Source of the DNA: Halomonas sp. TD01 | Lineage (GTDB): Bacteria > Pseudomonadota > Gammaproteobacteria > Pseudomonadales > Halomonadaceae | NCBI RefSeq assembly: GCF_923868895.1 | Contig: NZ_OV350343.1 | Coordinates: 2,170,001 to 2,234,000, forward strand | Length of the DNA: 64,000 nucleotides | Direction of reading: 5' to 3' | Part shown: positions 23,543 to 34,143 of the stretch, one piece after another | Layout of the letters: each line of letters begins with the position of its first letter | How positions within the stretch are numbered: position 1 is the stretch's first letter | The notes under the pieces: model-generated | Told to the model about the DNA's origin: nothing | The model's input: the letters and a program-made list of their open reading frames with translations, nothing else | Databases searched by the model: none | Translations under genes and position numbers: made by a program

Positions 23543-25301
23543 CAACAGACTCCATGGCAATATTTTTTTGAGCGTTGGGTGCCCATTCGTTGCACCACGT
23601 AAAAAAAGCGTCGGCGGTTAGCGGACGGGCATAGTAATACCCCTGCGCCGCTTCACAGCCAATAGAACGTAAGTAGTCCGCCTGGGCAAGTGTTTCAATA
23701 CCTTCTGCCACTACGTCGCACCCAACGGCATGGGCAAGCTGGGTAATCGTAAGAGCTAAATGACGATCTACCGCGTCGTGCTCTAGATCCATAACGAAGG
23801 CACGATCTATTTTCAGGGTGGAGAAAGGCAGCGTTTTAACATAAGCAAGCGAAGAGTGCCCAGTGCCAAAATCGTCAATCGCGACGGCAATGTTCACCTC
23901 AGCAAGTTGAGCCAGTTGCGTGCGTGCGTTGTGCATATCGCTTAATAAGCCTGACTCGGTAACTTCCAACGCGAAAAAACGTGCAGGGATCTCGTACTCA
24001 GCCAGCTTGGAAAGCAGCGTTTGAGCAAAGTCTTTGCGCGCCAACTGGCGGGCTGCAACGTTTACCGCAATGTGGAAGTGATCATCCAACAAGCCTTTTA
24101 GTCGCCATTCGACAATATGCTGCATTGCTTTTTCAAGCACCCACTCACCAATAGAGAGGATATCACCACTTGCTTCTGCGAGGGGAATAAAGTCCCCAGG
24201 GGAAATATGGCCTAATTCAGGATGGTGCCAGCGTAAAAGAGCTTCAGCCCCGATGACACGCTGTGTTGCCAGAGACACTTTAGGTTGAAATGCCAGGGAC
24301 ATCTCTCCGCGCTCGGTCGCGCCGCGGATAGCTTGCTGAAGGTTCAGTCGTTGGCGTTGTTGCGCTTCTAAGGTTTCGTTGTAGCATTGAACGCGCAGCG
24401 TGCCGTTTTGCGGCAACGCCAAGGCAGCCATATGCACAAGGCGTTCAATTTCGAAATGGGCATTCGCCCAGCTAATGCCAATACGCGCATTCAGGGGCAG
24501 TAGCAGGTCACCCAGTGCCTGGTCTTGATCGAAACAACTCAATAGCTGCGCAGCGGAGTGCCGTAACGCTTCGAGATCGGCGTGAGCGGTAATGACCAGT
24601 ATCTCGCTACCTCCCCACAAACCTATTTGGCATTGCTGACTGAGTTTAGCCGAAAGCTGACGGCTGATATGAACCATCAATTTATCAGCGACGCCATAGC
24701 CATGCAGCTTAATGACGTCGTCTAAGTGATCCAGGGCAATGAAGAGAAGCCCTGTTCCCGTGCCTCGCAATGCTGCTTCACGAAGCATTTGAGTGAGTGC
24801 GCGGCGATTCGCCAATTGGGTGATGGGGTCGGTACGAGACTGGCGATCTAACTCTTTGGTGCGCTTTGCCACCATGCGCTCGAGCGTGTCTGCCTGTTGA
24901 TTGCGGACTTGGTAGCGGTGCTCAACGCTTAACGTATTACGGATGCGCTGTAACACCTCATCATGTTTGAACGGTTTCGTGACGAAGTCACGTACGCCCA
25001 TGCTAAGCGAACGGTGACGTGTTTCATCATCAATCTGTGCGGTGAGTATGATGATCGGTGGGGTGTGATGACCAAACTGTGTTTGCAACTGGTTGATAAC
25101 CGCGTACCCATCCATGTAAGGCATGCGAATATCAAGCAGTATCAGGTCTGGCAACGTTTGCTTGCAATGCGCCAGTACTTGGCGCGGGTCGCTTAGGCCA
25201 TGCGCATTTTCAAAGCCATGGTCGTCCAGCAGGTCTAATAACAGCTCTACGTTGATGCTGTTGTCATCCACCACGAGGAGGTGTTTATGGGTCAGGCTCA
25301 T
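23532..25301 (-). CDS. Response regulator REC-GGDEF(degenerate)-EAL c-di-GMP phosphodiesterase
   Basis: 589 aa. REC domain (1-125) with phospho-acceptor Asp57 ([13 protein letters not shown]) and Lys at FVTKPFK; a GGDEF domain (about 155-310) in which the signature reads GGSEI, so cyclase activity is likely lost; an EAL domain (about 330-575) with [39 protein letters not shown] and AEGIE, all catalytic positions present. It should degrade c-di-GMP under control of the adjacent kinase. It overlaps the kinase stop (ATGA) and the hexR start. Confidence 0.9.
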   Translation of the reverse strand: MSLTHKHLLVVDDNSINVELLLDLLDDHGFENAHGLSDPRQVLAHCKQTLPDLILLDIRMPYMDGYAVINQLQTQFGHHTPPIIILTAQIDDETRHRSLSMGVRDFVTKPFKHDEVLQRIRNTLSVEHRYQVRNQQADTLERMVAKRTKELDRQSRTDPITQLANRRALTQMLREAALRGTGTGLLFIALDHLDDVIKLHGYGVADKLMVHISRQLSAKLSQQCQIGLWGGSEILVITAHADLEALRHSAAQLLSCFDQDQALGDLLLPLNARIGISWANAHFEIERLVHMAALALPQNGTLRVQCYNETLEAQQRQRLNLQQAIRGATERGEMSLAFQPKVSLATQRVIGAEALLRWHHPELGHISPGDFIPLAEASGDILSIGEWVLEKAMQHIVEWRLKGLLDDHFHIAVNVAARQLARKDFAQTLLSKLAEYEIPARFFALEVTESGLLSDMHNARTQLAQLAEVNIAVAIDDFGTGHSSLAYVKTLPFSTLKIDRAFVMDLEHDAVDRHLALTITQLAHAVGCDVVAEGIETLAQADYLRSIGCEAAQGYYYARPLTADAFFTWCNEWAPNAQKNIAMESVDGA

Positions 25302-27910
25302 GGCGCCGTCCTTGGTGCAATAGTGATAAATCGATTAAGTGATGCGGTCAATTTATCGATATCAATAGGTTTTGTAAGATAGTCCGCAAACCCTGCCGCC
25401 AGTCCATAATGTAAGTCACGTTCCATCGCATTGGCAGACAGCGCAATGACATCGATCTGCTTTAGCATTGGGTCGTTCTGCATAATGTCGAGCGCTTGAA
25501 AGCCATTCATTCCGGGTAGATGGATATCCATTAAGACGAGATCAGGCAGCGAGTGGCGCATGATTTCCAAGCCGAGTTCTGCGCTCGCCACGACGCGCAG
25601 CTGTACAGCAGAAAAATCGTCAATGATATCTTCCATAAGCCGCTGGTTAGCAGGATTATCTTCAATATAAAGCAGACTAAATGCGCGCTGAGAATCTCCG
25701 GAGGTGTCAATGGTACTGCTCAGCGGCGGTGGTTCGTGCTCGCCAAGGTGCTCGGTAATGGGTAGCGTAAACCAAAAGGTAGAACCTTTGCTCGGCTGGC
25801 TATCAACACCGAGTTGCCCCTTCATTCGTTCTACCAGTTCACGCGTAATGGCTAAGCCAATACCTGTTCCTTCGATCGGGCCGTGCTCTGCATCCAAGCG
25901 GTTAAACGGTTCAAAAAGCTCTTGCTGGCGTTCTGGCGCAATGCCATGCCCAGAGTCGATAACGCTCACTTTTAGTTCGTTACCCATCGGCTCAATATTT
26001 ACGTGGATTGTGCCGTTTTCTCGATTGTATTTAATCGCATTAGAAAGCAAATTGAGCAGTATTTGTTTTACCCGCGTGTAATCTGCCATCACCATGCAGG
26101 CTGGCGATAATGAATCACGCGTTAGGGTGATATTGGCCGCTCCAATGTTGGCTTCCAGCGTTGTGCAGGCATCGTCTAATACGTTTTCGATTAGCATAGG
26201 CTCTAATGAAAGCGTCATGTAGCCCGCTTCGATTTTTGCTAAATCCAGCACTTCATTAATCAGGCTTAACAGGTGTTGACCGCTTTTCTCGATTTGCCCC
26301 ACCTGGCGCTGCTGCTTTTCACTCAGTGGATCACGTCGGCCTTTTGCCAGCAGCTGAGCAAAGCCGATAATCGCATTAAGCGGCGTGCGCAACTCGTGGC
26401 TCATTGAAGAGAGAAACTCACTTTTCGCCTTGTTGGCTTGTTCTGCTTGATCCCGAGCGGTTGCCAAATCGCAGGTGACTTGTTCGCGCTCGGCCATTTG
26501 GCGATAGAGGTTAATGAGCAGCGCACAGGTGTCAGTAAAAGGCTGAAGCCAGTCTAAAAGGGTCTGGTTTAATGGCTGTTTACTGTTCGCGATGGCAAAC
26601 ATACCAATAAGGCTGTCACCGCTGAAAATCGGCACGCCTAAATAGTTATCTAAACGTGGGTGACCTGGTGGGAAACCACCACGCTTAGTATGGCGATAAA
26701 TGTCGTTAGTCATAATGACATCGCCATGGGCAAAGACGCGCCCTAAAAGTGAATTAGGGTTGGTAAGCGTCATATCACCGCTGCGTAGACGTTCCATCAG
26801 ATGCCTGGACTCATGGCTCCATGAGAGGTCGGTGATAGCGTGTATTTTGAGTGCATTGGTGGTGTCGGTTGGCAGCACTTCTCCAATAAGGGCGTAATCA
26901 CTGTCGGTGAGCTCTCGCAGCGCTTCCATTAAAAACGTCCACAGCTGCTCAACCGACATTAGTGCCTGATAGTCCGTGATGCCTTGGTGGAGCACTTTAA
27001 GCAGGCTTTGCTCTTTATGAATTCGCTGGGTGGCGTTATAAACCTCGGTTAAATTGGTCAAAATGCCCAAAAACTCAGCAACATCTCCTTGCTCATTATG
27101 GATGGCGTTGACAGCAAGGTGGACGGGTATCAAATGACCGTCTTTATGGAGCGCCTCTACTTCTCGGCCTCGGCCGATAACCTTGGGTTCGCTGCCCGCC
27201 AAAAAATTGGCAAGAAAGCTGTCATGGTGGGCACTGATCGTTTCAGGCGTAAACATCGCCACATTGTTACCGACCACTTCATGTTGTTGGTAGCCCAGCA
27301 TTGTTAGCGCAAAGGGGTTGATGCTCAACACGCTACCAGAGCGGTCAATACGAACGATGCCAGTGGCACTTTCGTTAAACAGTGCCTCGTAGCGACGCGT
27401 GGTTTGAGCCAAGGCTCTACGTATTTGATGTTGGCGAAGCAGCTCTTCTACTTGCCCCGCTAAGCTTTTTAGGATGGCTCGGTCACGCTGGCTAAACGAG
27501 CGCGGCTGACGATCAATTAAACACAGCGTACCCACGGGCAGGTCATCGGCCAGCTGAAGTGGCTGCCCGGCATAAAAGCGAATGTGCGGCGACCCCGTGA
27601 CCAGAGGGTTGTCCGCAAAGCGCAGATCTTCAAGTGTATCTTCGATGACCAGAATGTCGTTAAGCGCCACCGCGTGGGCACAAAACGATAGGTCTCGGCA
27701 GGTTTCACTGGCAGCCAGTCCTTGGTGGGATTTAAACCACTGTCGTTCAGCATCAACGAGAGAAACTAGCGCAATAGGTAAGTCAAAGAGGTCGCAAGCA
27801 AGCTGAGTGATTCGGTCAAACGCTTTATCAGCGGGTGTATCAAGTACCTGGAGAGCATGCAATGCCGCCAAGCGCTGGTATTCATTCTCAGGAAAATCTG
27901 CGGCTTGCAT
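25298..27910 (-). CDS. Hybrid sensor histidine kinase GAF-PAS-GAF-HisKA-HATPase-REC
   Basis: 870 aa, no clear membrane segment. GAF (about 25-165), PAS (about 175-290), second GAF (about 315-470), HisKA with His505 (SSMSHELRTPLNAI), HATPase_c (about 610-725, QILLNLLSNAIKY, GTGIGLAITREL) and a C-terminal REC (about 750-865, LVLMDIHLPG, LTKP). The first GAF motif LVSLVDAERQWFKS is of the type fused to diguanylate proteins. Signal unknown; redox or small ligand is possible. It begins the operon with the EAL response regulator and hexR; the stop overlaps the next ATG. Confidence 0.92.
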   Translation of the reverse strand: MQAADFPENEYQRLAALHALQVLDTPADKAFDRITQLACDLFDLPIALVSLVDAERQWFKSHQGLAASETCRDLSFCAHAVALNDILVIEDTLEDLRFADNPLVTGSPHIRFYAGQPLQLADDLPVGTLCLIDRQPRSFSQRDRAILKSLAGQVEELLRQHQIRRALAQTTRRYEALFNESATGIVRIDRSGSVLSINPFALTMLGYQQHEVVGNNVAMFTPETISAHHDSFLANFLAGSEPKVIGRGREVEALHKDGHLIPVHLAVNAIHNEQGDVAEFLGILTNLTEVYNATQRIHKEQSLLKVLHQGITDYQALMSVEQLWTFLMEALRELTDSDYALIGEVLPTDTTNALKIHAITDLSWSHESRHLMERLRSGDMTLTNPNSLLGRVFAHGDVIMTNDIYRHTKRGGFPPGHPRLDNYLGVPIFSGDSLIGMFAIANSKQPLNQTLLDWLQPFTDTCALLINLYRQMAEREQVTCDLATARDQAEQANKAKSEFLSSMSHELRTPLNAIIGFAQLLAKGRRDPLSEKQQRQVGQIEKSGQHLLSLINEVLDLAKIEAGYMTLSLEPMLIENVLDDACTTLEANIGAANITLTRDSLSPACMVMADYTRVKQILLNLLSNAIKYNRENGTIHVNIEPMGNELKVSVIDSGHGIAPERQQELFEPFNRLDAEHGPIEGTGIGLAITRELVERMKGQLGVDSQPSKGSTFWFTLPITEHLGEHEPPPLSSTIDTSGDSQRAFSLLYIEDNPANQRLMEDIIDDFSAVQLRVVASAELGLEIMRHSLPDLVLMDIHLPGMNGFQALDIMQNDPMLKQIDVIALSANAMERDLHYGLAAGFADYLTKPIDIDKLTASLNRFITIAPRTAP

Positions 27911-28005
27911 TGTGCGTCCAAAAAAATAGTTCGTTCAAAAAAGTGCGCTCAACTAGATAATTAATTGGCGAATAGTAATAATTATCGGGTATTAATTGAT
28001 AAGCT

Positions 28006-29361
28006 TTAGCCAATCCTCAGTAATTTTAATAGCCAGCGTTTATAGGGCGGCCTTATCAGTGAACTTGTGGCTCGCTTTGATTGATAAAAAATGCCCCGTA
28101 AATGACTGAATCGTTCAAAACCGTGGCGACCGTGATAAGCCCCCGTACCGCTTTCCCCAACGCCACCAAAGGGCAACGATGGAACTGCGTGATGGAGCAG
28201 TGTTTCGTTAAATACCAGCGCGCCAGAGCGAGTGGCGTGACGCAAGGTTGTTTGCAGCGATTTATTGTCAGTGAAGGCATAGAGTGCCAATGGGTGAGGC
28301 CGGGCATTAACAAAGGCAATCGCGTCGTCGATGCTTTTAACGCTGATAAGCGGTAACGCACGGCCAAAAATTTCCTCACGCATCAGCTCGAGGTTTTGGG
28401 TTGGATCGATAACGAGTGCTGGTGCATGATGCCCGACATCAATGATTCGACAGCCGTGATCTCTTGCTTGCGCTATCAGCCGTTCACTGCGTTGCTGGTG
28501 GTTCGGGCTGACAAAGCCAGTGGACTCTTTATCACTTGGGCGCTGCTGTTCGATAGCTCGGCTAAGTGCCTGGATAAGTGCTTCCAGGTGGCGGCTTTCC
28601 ACCAGTACATAATCTGGTGCAATGCAGGTCTGACCAGCGTTCATCCCCTTGCCGAAAATAATTGATGCGGCGGCACGATCTAGGTTCGCGTCACTCGCCA
28701 CGATGGCGGGTGATTTACCACCCAGTTCAAGCGTCACTGGGGTTAACTGCTCGGCAGCGGCAAGCGCGACTTGGCGGCCCACCTGCGTGGAGCCGGTGAA
28801 AACCAAGTGATCAAAGGGTAGTGCGCTAAACGCTTTTGCTATCTCGGGGCCGCCTTCCACAACGCACAGTTCTTCATCGGTAAAGTACTGCGGTACCAGC
28901 TTGGCCAGAAGGGCGCTGGTATTAGGGGCATATTCACTTGGCTTAATCATGACGCTATTGCCCGCTGCGAAAGCATCGATAGCAGGCATCAGTGCTAAGC
29001 TCCACGGGTAGTTCCAAGGCGACATAACGCCGACCACGCCAAGTGGCTGAGGAGCAATGCGGGCGCGGGCGGGCCACAAGCGCCACGGCATGTTGGCAGC
29101 GTATGGACGCATCCAGTGCCAGAGGTGTCGCCGAGTATGACGAGTGGCTTGCAGCACCGCGCTAATTTCCGCTAGGCGTATTTCTGTCCCGCTGCGTTTG
29201 CCGAAGTCAGTTTGAATGGCGTGGATAATGTCCCGCTGGTGATGCTTGGTCATTCGTGCAAGGCGGGCTAAACGCTCTCGTCGTGTACTTAGTGAGGGGA
29301 AGGGCGCTTGGCCAGCCGCATGACGCTGAGCGTGCAACAGGCGCGTTAAATCACGTTTCAT
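28006..29361 (-). CDS. Coniferyl-type aldehyde dehydrogenase (NAD(P)+)
   Basis: 451 aa from the chosen start. ALDH signatures: catalytic Cys in FGKGMNAGQTCIAPDYVLV, Glu in VTLELGGKSPA, and cofactor region GVVGVMSPWNYPWSLALMPA. The C-terminal TLLHHAVPSLPFGGVGESG resembles coniferyl aldehyde dehydrogenase and AlkH-like class 3 enzymes, which oxidise long-chain or aromatic aldehydes. The start at 29361 has AGGAG 5 nt upstream; the longer frame to 29484 is unsupported. It is divergent from the FemAB-like gene. Confidence 0.88.
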   Translation of the reverse strand: MKRDLTRLLHAQRHAAGQAPFPSLSTRRERLARLARMTKHHQRDIIHAIQTDFGKRSGTEIRLAEISAVLQATRHTRRHLWHWMRPYAANMPWRLWPARARIAPQPLGVVGVMSPWNYPWSLALMPAIDAFAAGNSVMIKPSEYAPNTSALLAKLVPQYFTDEELCVVEGGPEIAKAFSALPFDHLVFTGSTQVGRQVALAAAEQLTPVTLELGGKSPAIVASDANLDRAAASIIFGKGMNAGQTCIAPDYVLVESRHLEALIQALSRAIEQQRPSDKESTGFVSPNHQQRSERLIAQARDHGCRIIDVGHHAPALVIDPTQNLELMREEIFGRALPLISVKSIDDAIAFVNARPHPLALYAFTDNKSLQTTLRHATRSGALVFNETLLHHAVPSLPFGGVGESGTGAYHGRHGFERFSHLRGIFYQSKRATSSLIRPPYKRWLLKLLRIG

Positions 29362-29521
29362 GGCGGCTCCTGGGTCAATTCTTAATAACAATAGACGGTT
29401 GTCACTGCTACTTGAATACCGCACTCCGAACAGAAATGACAGCTTCAACAAAGGCACTGACAGCCTAGTTGGTGGTAAGGTCACTCATTCACTATTTTAC
29501 CGATATGCCACGGGAGGCATC

Positions 29522-30670
29522 ATGCTTTCGCGCTCACTGTCATGCATTATGCTACCCACTATCGACGCCGTAGACGCCGCCCAATGGGACGCACTAGTCA
29601 GTAACGAGCAGCCTTTCCTGCGACATGCGTTCTTGCATGCGTTAGAGAGCAGTGGCTCTGTCTGCGAGGCTACCGGATGGGAGCCTTGCCACCTCTGCGT
29701 ATGGCAAGATAGCCGCTTAGTGGGCGCATTGCCCATGTATCGCAAACACCACTCCTACGGTGAGTATGTGTTTGATTGGGGGTGGGCCGATGCGCTGGAG
29801 CGTGCAGGCGGCCATTATTACCCTAAGGCATTAAGTGCCATTCCGTTCACCCCGGTTCCAGGTACGCGTACTTTAATCGCCGATGACGCCAACGGCGATG
29901 ATGTACGCGGGTTATTAGCAACGACATGGCAAGCCCATTGCGAAGAGCAAGCGCTATCGAGTTGGCACCTCCTGTTTGCGCAGGATGATGAAGTGGATGC
30001 TTGGCAGCGCCAGTTTCCCGAGCTAATTGCTCGAGAAGGCGTTCAGTTCCAGTGGCGGGATCGCGGATTTGGTGATTTTAATGGTTTTCTAGCTAGCCTT
30101 ACGTCAAAACGCCGCAAAATGATTAAGCGTGAGCGTCGTTTGGTCGCCGAGCAAGGCTTTACGTTACGGTGTTTAGAGGGCGAGGCCATTTCTCAGGAAG
30201 CAATGGCCCACTTTTTCCGCTGTTACACGATCACGTATCATGAGCGGGGACGTCCTCCTTACTTAAATGACGCGTTTTTTGAGCATTTGCGCCATGCGAT
30301 GCCTGAGGCGCTTGTTTTGGTTCAGGCGCTGTTGAATGACCAGCCCGTCGCCGCCGCCCTCTATTTTCGTGGCGAGAACACATTGTATGGCCGTTATTGG
30401 GGGAGCGAGGTGGTTGCTGACTGTCTTCATTTCGAAGTCTGCTACTACCAAGGCATTGAATTTTGTCTGGAAAAAGGGCTCTCTTTGTTTGACCCCGGCA
30501 CCCAGGGGGAGCATAAGCTGGTGCGCGGTTTTGCTCCCGAGCGGGTGCGTTCGTTGCACTATCTTGTTCACCCTGGTTTAGCGGCTGGTGTCGCCCAGTT
30601 TTGCCACGAAGAGGGTGCCCATATCAGCGCCTATCGTGAGGCGGCGAACGACGCATTACCGTTTAAATGA
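29522..30670 (+). CDS. FemAB-like peptidoglycan-biosynthesis/GNAT family acyltransferase (DUF482)
   Basis: 382 aa. The DUF482/Acetyltransf_6 family pattern is seen: LPMYRKHHSYGEYVFDWGWADALER, YYPKALSAIPFTPVPGTRTL, SLTSKRRKMIKRERR and a C-terminal FDPGTQGEHKLVRGFAPE. The fold is a tandem GNAT, similar to FemABX enzymes that add amino acids to peptidoglycan precursors, but the substrate is unknown. I start at 29522, with GGGAGG 4 nt upstream; the longer frame to 29360 overlaps the divergent promoter. It precedes the ftsB-ispD block. Confidence 0.82.
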   Translation: MLSRSLSCIMLPTIDAVDAAQWDALVSNEQPFLRHAFLHALESSGSVCEATGWEPCHLCVWQDSRLVGALPMYRKHHSYGEYVFDWGWADALERAGGHYYPKALSAIPFTPVPGTRTLIADDANGDDVRGLLATTWQAHCEEQALSSWHLLFAQDDEVDAWQRQFPELIAREGVQFQWRDRGFGDFNGFLASLTSKRRKMIKRERRLVAEQGFTLRCLEGEAISQEAMAHFFRCYTITYHERGRPPYLNDAFFEHLRHAMPEALVLVQALLNDQPVAAALYFRGENTLYGRYWGSEVVADCLHFEVCYYQGIEFCLEKGLSLFDPGTQGEHKLVRGFAPERVRSLHYLVHPGLAAGVAQFCHEEGAHISAYREAANDALPFK

Positions 30671-30758
30671 AACACCATTTAGGTAAGGCGTGACTCGCTG
30701 GAAATAGCCCTTAATGGCATAATGCGCCTCGTTTAGGCCTAAACAAAGGAATGCGGTG

Positions 30759-31112
30759 ATGCATAAATGGCTAACGGTTGCGCTGCTTGCGGTATTGGGG
30801 TTTTTCCAATACCAGCTCTGGCTAGGTAATGGTGGCTGGGAAGATTTACAGCTGGTCGAAGAGCGCGTTGCCGTTCAAGAGGCTGCCAATGTGCCGATGC
30901 GAGAGCGTAACGCTCGGTTAGCGGCTGAAGTCACCGATCTAAAAACCGGCCTGGATGCGATTGAAGAACGTGCTCGTAGCGACATGGGCATGGTGCGTAG
31001 CGATGAACAGTTCTTTTGGGTGCCTGGTGTGGCGATTGAAGCAGAGCTCGTGGGCATCAATGCGGGGCTAGTTACCCAGCCAGGCTTGCCTAGCGAGGAC
31101 ACTAACGAATGA
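30759..31112 (+). CDS. ftsB: Cell division protein FtsB
   Basis: 117 aa. An N-terminal membrane helix (LTVALLAVLGFFQYQLWLG, about 4-23) is followed by a coiled coil (VEERVAVQEAANVPMRERNARLAAEV...) and a variable C-terminus. FtsB joins FtsL and FtsQ in the divisome and activates FtsWI. An ATG at 30759 is preceded by AAAGGA; the GTG at 30756 is an alternative. The TGA overlaps the ispD ATG, the usual gammaproteobacterial order. Confidence 0.9.
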   Translation: MHKWLTVALLAVLGFFQYQLWLGNGGWEDLQLVEERVAVQEAANVPMRERNARLAAEVTDLKTGLDAIEERARSDMGMVRSDEQFFWVPGVAIEAELVGINAGLVTQPGLPSEDTNE

Positions 31113-31825
31113 GTCATTCGCTGTGGCTAATTGTACCCGCAGCAGGGCAAGGCAAGCGAATGGGTGCTGATAAGCCTAAGCAGTACCTGTCGCTGGGTGA
31201 AAAGCCTATCCTTGCCCATACACTTAGCCGACTGCACAGAGCCTTCCCCGCTGCGCATCTTGTGCTATGCCTGGACAGTGATGATCGTTGGTTCAATCCT
31301 GAATGGGTACCCTTTTCCCAGTGGCAACGAGTGGCGGGTGGTGCTGAGCGAATGGATAGCGTTTTAAATGCGCTGCACGCTATTAACGCGCAAGAAAACG
31401 ATATGGTGATGGTGCATGATGTCGCGCGCCCCTGCATTACATCGTCTGATTTGCTAACGCTTTATCACGCCGCACAGCAACACCCAAGCGGCGCGCTCTT
31501 GGCGATGCCGGTTGCCGACACTATGAAGCGGGCCAATGCCGAACAGCTAAGTGCCGTGACAGAGCCCCGGGAGCGGCTATGGCATGCGTTAACACCCCAA
31601 AGTTTTCGCTATGCGCTTTTGCACCGTGCCCTTGAATACGCTGTCGCTAACCATTGTGTGGTAACGGATGAGGCCTCGGCTGTTGAAGCACTTGGGCAAG
31701 CCCCCAAACTGATTAGTGGGCGTCGCGACAATCTCAAAATCACCCATCCTGATGACCTTGCCCTTGCTGCCGCCATCATGGCGTCGCAAGTCGCCCAATC
31801 CTCTGAATCTGAAAGGAGTTGTTAA
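31109..31825 (+). CDS. ispD: 2-C-methyl-D-erythritol 4-phosphate cytidylyltransferase
   Basis: 238 aa. The CTP-binding loop [20 protein letters not shown], the DVARPCI motif, and [13 protein letters not shown], then [11 protein letters not shown] are IspD signatures. It makes CDP-ME in the MEP isoprenoid pathway. The ATG overlaps the ftsB stop and the TAA overlaps the ispF ATG. Downstream gene ispF encodes a later step of the same pathway; ispE is elsewhere. Confidence 0.96.
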   Translation: MSHSLWLIVPAAGQGKRMGADKPKQYLSLGEKPILAHTLSRLHRAFPAAHLVLCLDSDDRWFNPEWVPFSQWQRVAGGAERMDSVLNALHAINAQENDMVMVHDVARPCITSSDLLTLYHAAQQHPSGALLAMPVADTMKRANAEQLSAVTEPRERLWHALTPQSFRYALLHRALEYAVANHCVVTDEASAVEALGQAPKLISGRRDNLKITHPDDLALAAAIMASQVAQSSESERSC

Positions 31826-32313
31826 TGCGAATTGGACACGGATTTGACGTGCACCGATTTGGCGTTGGCGACCATTTGATGATTGGTGGCGTAAAGCTGC
31901 CTTTCGAACATGGTTTTGTTGCCCACTCGGATGGCGATGTGTTGCTGCATGCTGTCAGTGACGCACTACTGGGTGCCTGTGCGCTCGGTGATATTGGGCG
32001 GCACTTCCCCGATACCGATCCAGCGTGGGCTGGTGCAGATAGCCGCCATTTATTGCGTCACGTGGTTCAACTGGTTCACGCAGAGGGTTTCTCTGTGGTT
32101 AATCTAGATGCCACGTTAATGGCACAGGCGCCTAAAATGGCGCCGCACATTGATACAATGCGCGCTGTCATCGCTGAAGATTTAGGTATTAGCCTCGGGC
32201 AGGTCAATGTTAAGGCCACGACGACCGAACGGCTTGGATTTACCGGACGAGGTGAAGGTATCGCCGCTGAGGCAGTGGTGCTGATTGAGCACCAAGAGGC
32301 GCTGAATGCTTAA
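31825..32313 (+). CDS. ispF: 2-C-methyl-D-erythritol 2,4-cyclodiphosphate synthase
   Basis: 162 aa, trimeric enzyme size. Metal ligands GHGFDVHRF (Asp-x-His) and [46 protein letters not shown] at the C-terminus. It makes MEcPP in the MEP pathway. I start at the ATG 31825 (AAAGGAG 6 nt before), overlapping the ispD stop; a TTG at 31819 is possible. truD begins within its 3' end. Confidence 0.96.
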   Translation: MRIGHGFDVHRFGVGDHLMIGGVKLPFEHGFVAHSDGDVLLHAVSDALLGACALGDIGRHFPDTDPAWAGADSRHLLRHVVQLVHAEGFSVVNLDATLMAQAPKMAPHIDTMRAVIAEDLGISLGQVNVKATTTERLGFTGRGEGIAAEAVVLIEHQEALNA

Positions 32314-33346
32314 CTTACCCGCTTGGCAGCGCTGCTTAGATGCCGAGTTCGGTGCTCCCAGGCCAGGCCATTATCGTGCTCAGCCAGAAGATTTTGTTGT
32401 CGACGAGCAGCTGGATTTTACGCCTGAAAATCATGGCGAGCATTTGTGGTTGCGTCTTGAAAAGCGACATCAAACCACGTTAGATGTGGTAAAAAGCGTC
32501 AGCCGTCTTTGTGGTGTAACACTTCGGGATGTGGGCTACTCCGGGATGAAGGATCGTGTTGCAGTGACCCGGCAATGGTTAAGCGTGCATTTGCCTGGCC
32601 GCGAGGCACCAAGTGATTTGAGCGCCTCATTAGCGGCATTGGGTATTACGGTATTGGCGCAGGCGAGGCACCCCCGAAAACTCAAACGCGGTGTCCATCG
32701 CACAAACCACTTCACTTTGCGGCTTAGCGGTGAGGCGCTTGAGGAAAATCATTTCTTTGATCGTTGGCAGGCGCTTTGTCACCAAGGTGTTCCTAACTAT
32801 TTTGGTCCCCAGCGTTTTGGGCCTGGTGGACGAAATTTACAGCGTGCAGAAGCCCTTTTAGCTAAAGGTTGGCGCAAGCGGGATGACCGCCAGGGAATGA
32901 TGCTTTCTACCGCGCGCAGTTTCTTGTTTAACGAGCTGTTGAGTGAGCGCCTAGCGGATGGCTCGTGGTGCCAGCCTCTAGCGGGCGATATGCTCATGCT
33001 GGATGGCACACACAGTGTCTTTACCGTTGACTCAGTGGACGACGACTTGATCGGTCGTGCCGCAGCGCTTGATATCCATCCGACCGGTGCCCTGTGGGGT
33101 GTCGGGGAACTTGCCGAATATCAGGTGGCAGACTACGAAAAACGGCTGTTGGCGTGTCATCCAATGCTGTGCGAGGGGTTGGTGAAAAGCGGTGTGAAAC
33201 GCTCTCATCGGGCGCTGCGAGCAAGGTTAATTTCGCCTAGTATCGAGACATTACCTAATGCCGTGGTACTCTCATTTTCCTTACCACGGGGAAGTTTTGC
33301 GACGGCGGTGGTGAGTGAGTTAATTGCTCATCCAGATTTTGCTTAA
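32306..33346 (+). CDS. truD: tRNA pseudouridine(13) synthase TruD
   Basis: 346 aa. The catalytic Asp lies in [31 protein letters not shown] and [14 protein letters not shown] are TruD motifs. It converts U13 of tRNA-Glu to pseudouridine. The ATG is inside the last 8 bp of ispF, so translation is coupled. The gene order ispD-ispF-truD-surE is standard for gammaproteobacteria. Confidence 0.95.
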   Translation: MLNLPAWQRCLDAEFGAPRPGHYRAQPEDFVVDEQLDFTPENHGEHLWLRLEKRHQTTLDVVKSVSRLCGVTLRDVGYSGMKDRVAVTRQWLSVHLPGREAPSDLSASLAALGITVLAQARHPRKLKRGVHRTNHFTLRLSGEALEENHFFDRWQALCHQGVPNYFGPQRFGPGGRNLQRAEALLAKGWRKRDDRQGMMLSTARSFLFNELLSERLADGSWCQPLAGDMLMLDGTHSVFTVDSVDDDLIGRAAALDIHPTGALWGVGELAEYQVADYEKRLLACHPMLCEGLVKSGVKRSHRALRARLISPSIETLPNAVVLSFSLPRGSFATAVVSELIAHPDFA

Positions 33347-33396
33347 TGCGCCCCGCGTGCGGTTATCTTTACTAGGCATCTATAAAGGAGACGCTG

Positions 33397-34143
33397 ATGC
33401 GGCGACTGCTGCTTTCCAATGACGATGGTGTCCATGCGCCGGGCTTACGGGCACTTCATGATGCGCTAGTCGCCCATGCGAATTTACGTGTGGTTGCTCC
33501 TGATCGAGACCGCAGCGGCGCCAGTAACTCGCTGACACTCTCCCGTCCGCTCTCTTTAACCGCGTTAGATAACGGCTTTTACAGTGTGGACGGGACGCCC
33601 GCCGACTGTGTCTATTTGGGCGTCAACGGGGTTTGGGATGAGCGTCCTGACTTGGTGATTTCGGGGATTAATCACGGCAGTAATCTTGGTGATGATGTGC
33701 TCTATTCAGGCACCGTGGCGGCTGCCATGGAAGGGCGCAATTTGGGCATGACCGCCATTGCAATGTCGCTGTGTGGTGAACGCTATTTCACGACGGCAGC
33801 CAAAGTAGCGGCCAGTTTGATCGGTGCTGCTGATCAGCTATCGCTGCCACCTCGCACACTCTTGAATGTCAACGTGCCAGATGTTCCGTGGGAAGAGATT
33901 AAAGGCGTCAGAGTGACCCGCTTAGGCTATCGCGGACCAGCAGAGAAACCAGTTCCAGTAAAAGATCCACGTGGTCGTACGCGCTTCTGGATAGCACCCG
34001 TTGCGGCCAATGCGGACGATGGTGAAGATACCGACTTTTCTGCTATCGAGGCGGGTTATGTATCAATTACCCCGCTACAAACAGACTTGACGCGCCATCC
34101 CGCGCGCAGCGACGTGCAGGACTGGTTGGATGCTTTTGCCTGA
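33397..34143 (+). CDS. surE: 5'/3'-nucleotidase SurE
   Basis: 248 aa. The metal site [16 protein letters not shown] opens the protein; [14 protein letters not shown] and [25 protein letters not shown] follow. SurE dephosphorylates nucleoside monophosphates and short polyphosphates in stationary phase. It overlaps the pcm start by 14 bp, and a good SD (AAGGAG) precedes its ATG. Confidence 0.96.
   Translation: MRRLLLSNDDGVHAPGLRALHDALVAHANLRVVAPDRDRSGASNSLTLSRPLSLTALDNGFYSVDGTPADCVYLGVNGVWDERPDLVISGINHGSNLGDDVLYSGTVAAAMEGRNLGMTAIAMSLCGERYFTTAAKVAASLIGAADQLSLPPRTLLNVNVPDVPWEEIKGVRVTRLGYRGPAEKPVPVKDPRGRTRFWIAPVAANADDGEDTDFSAIEAGYVSITPLQTDLTRHPARSDVQDWLDAFA

Noticed and set aside
29362..29521. 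N-terminal extensions of the aldehyde dehydrogenase (to 29484) and FemAB-like protein (to 29360)
   Set aside because: The two extensions overlap each other, lack SD sites and family similarity; internal ATGs have good SDs.
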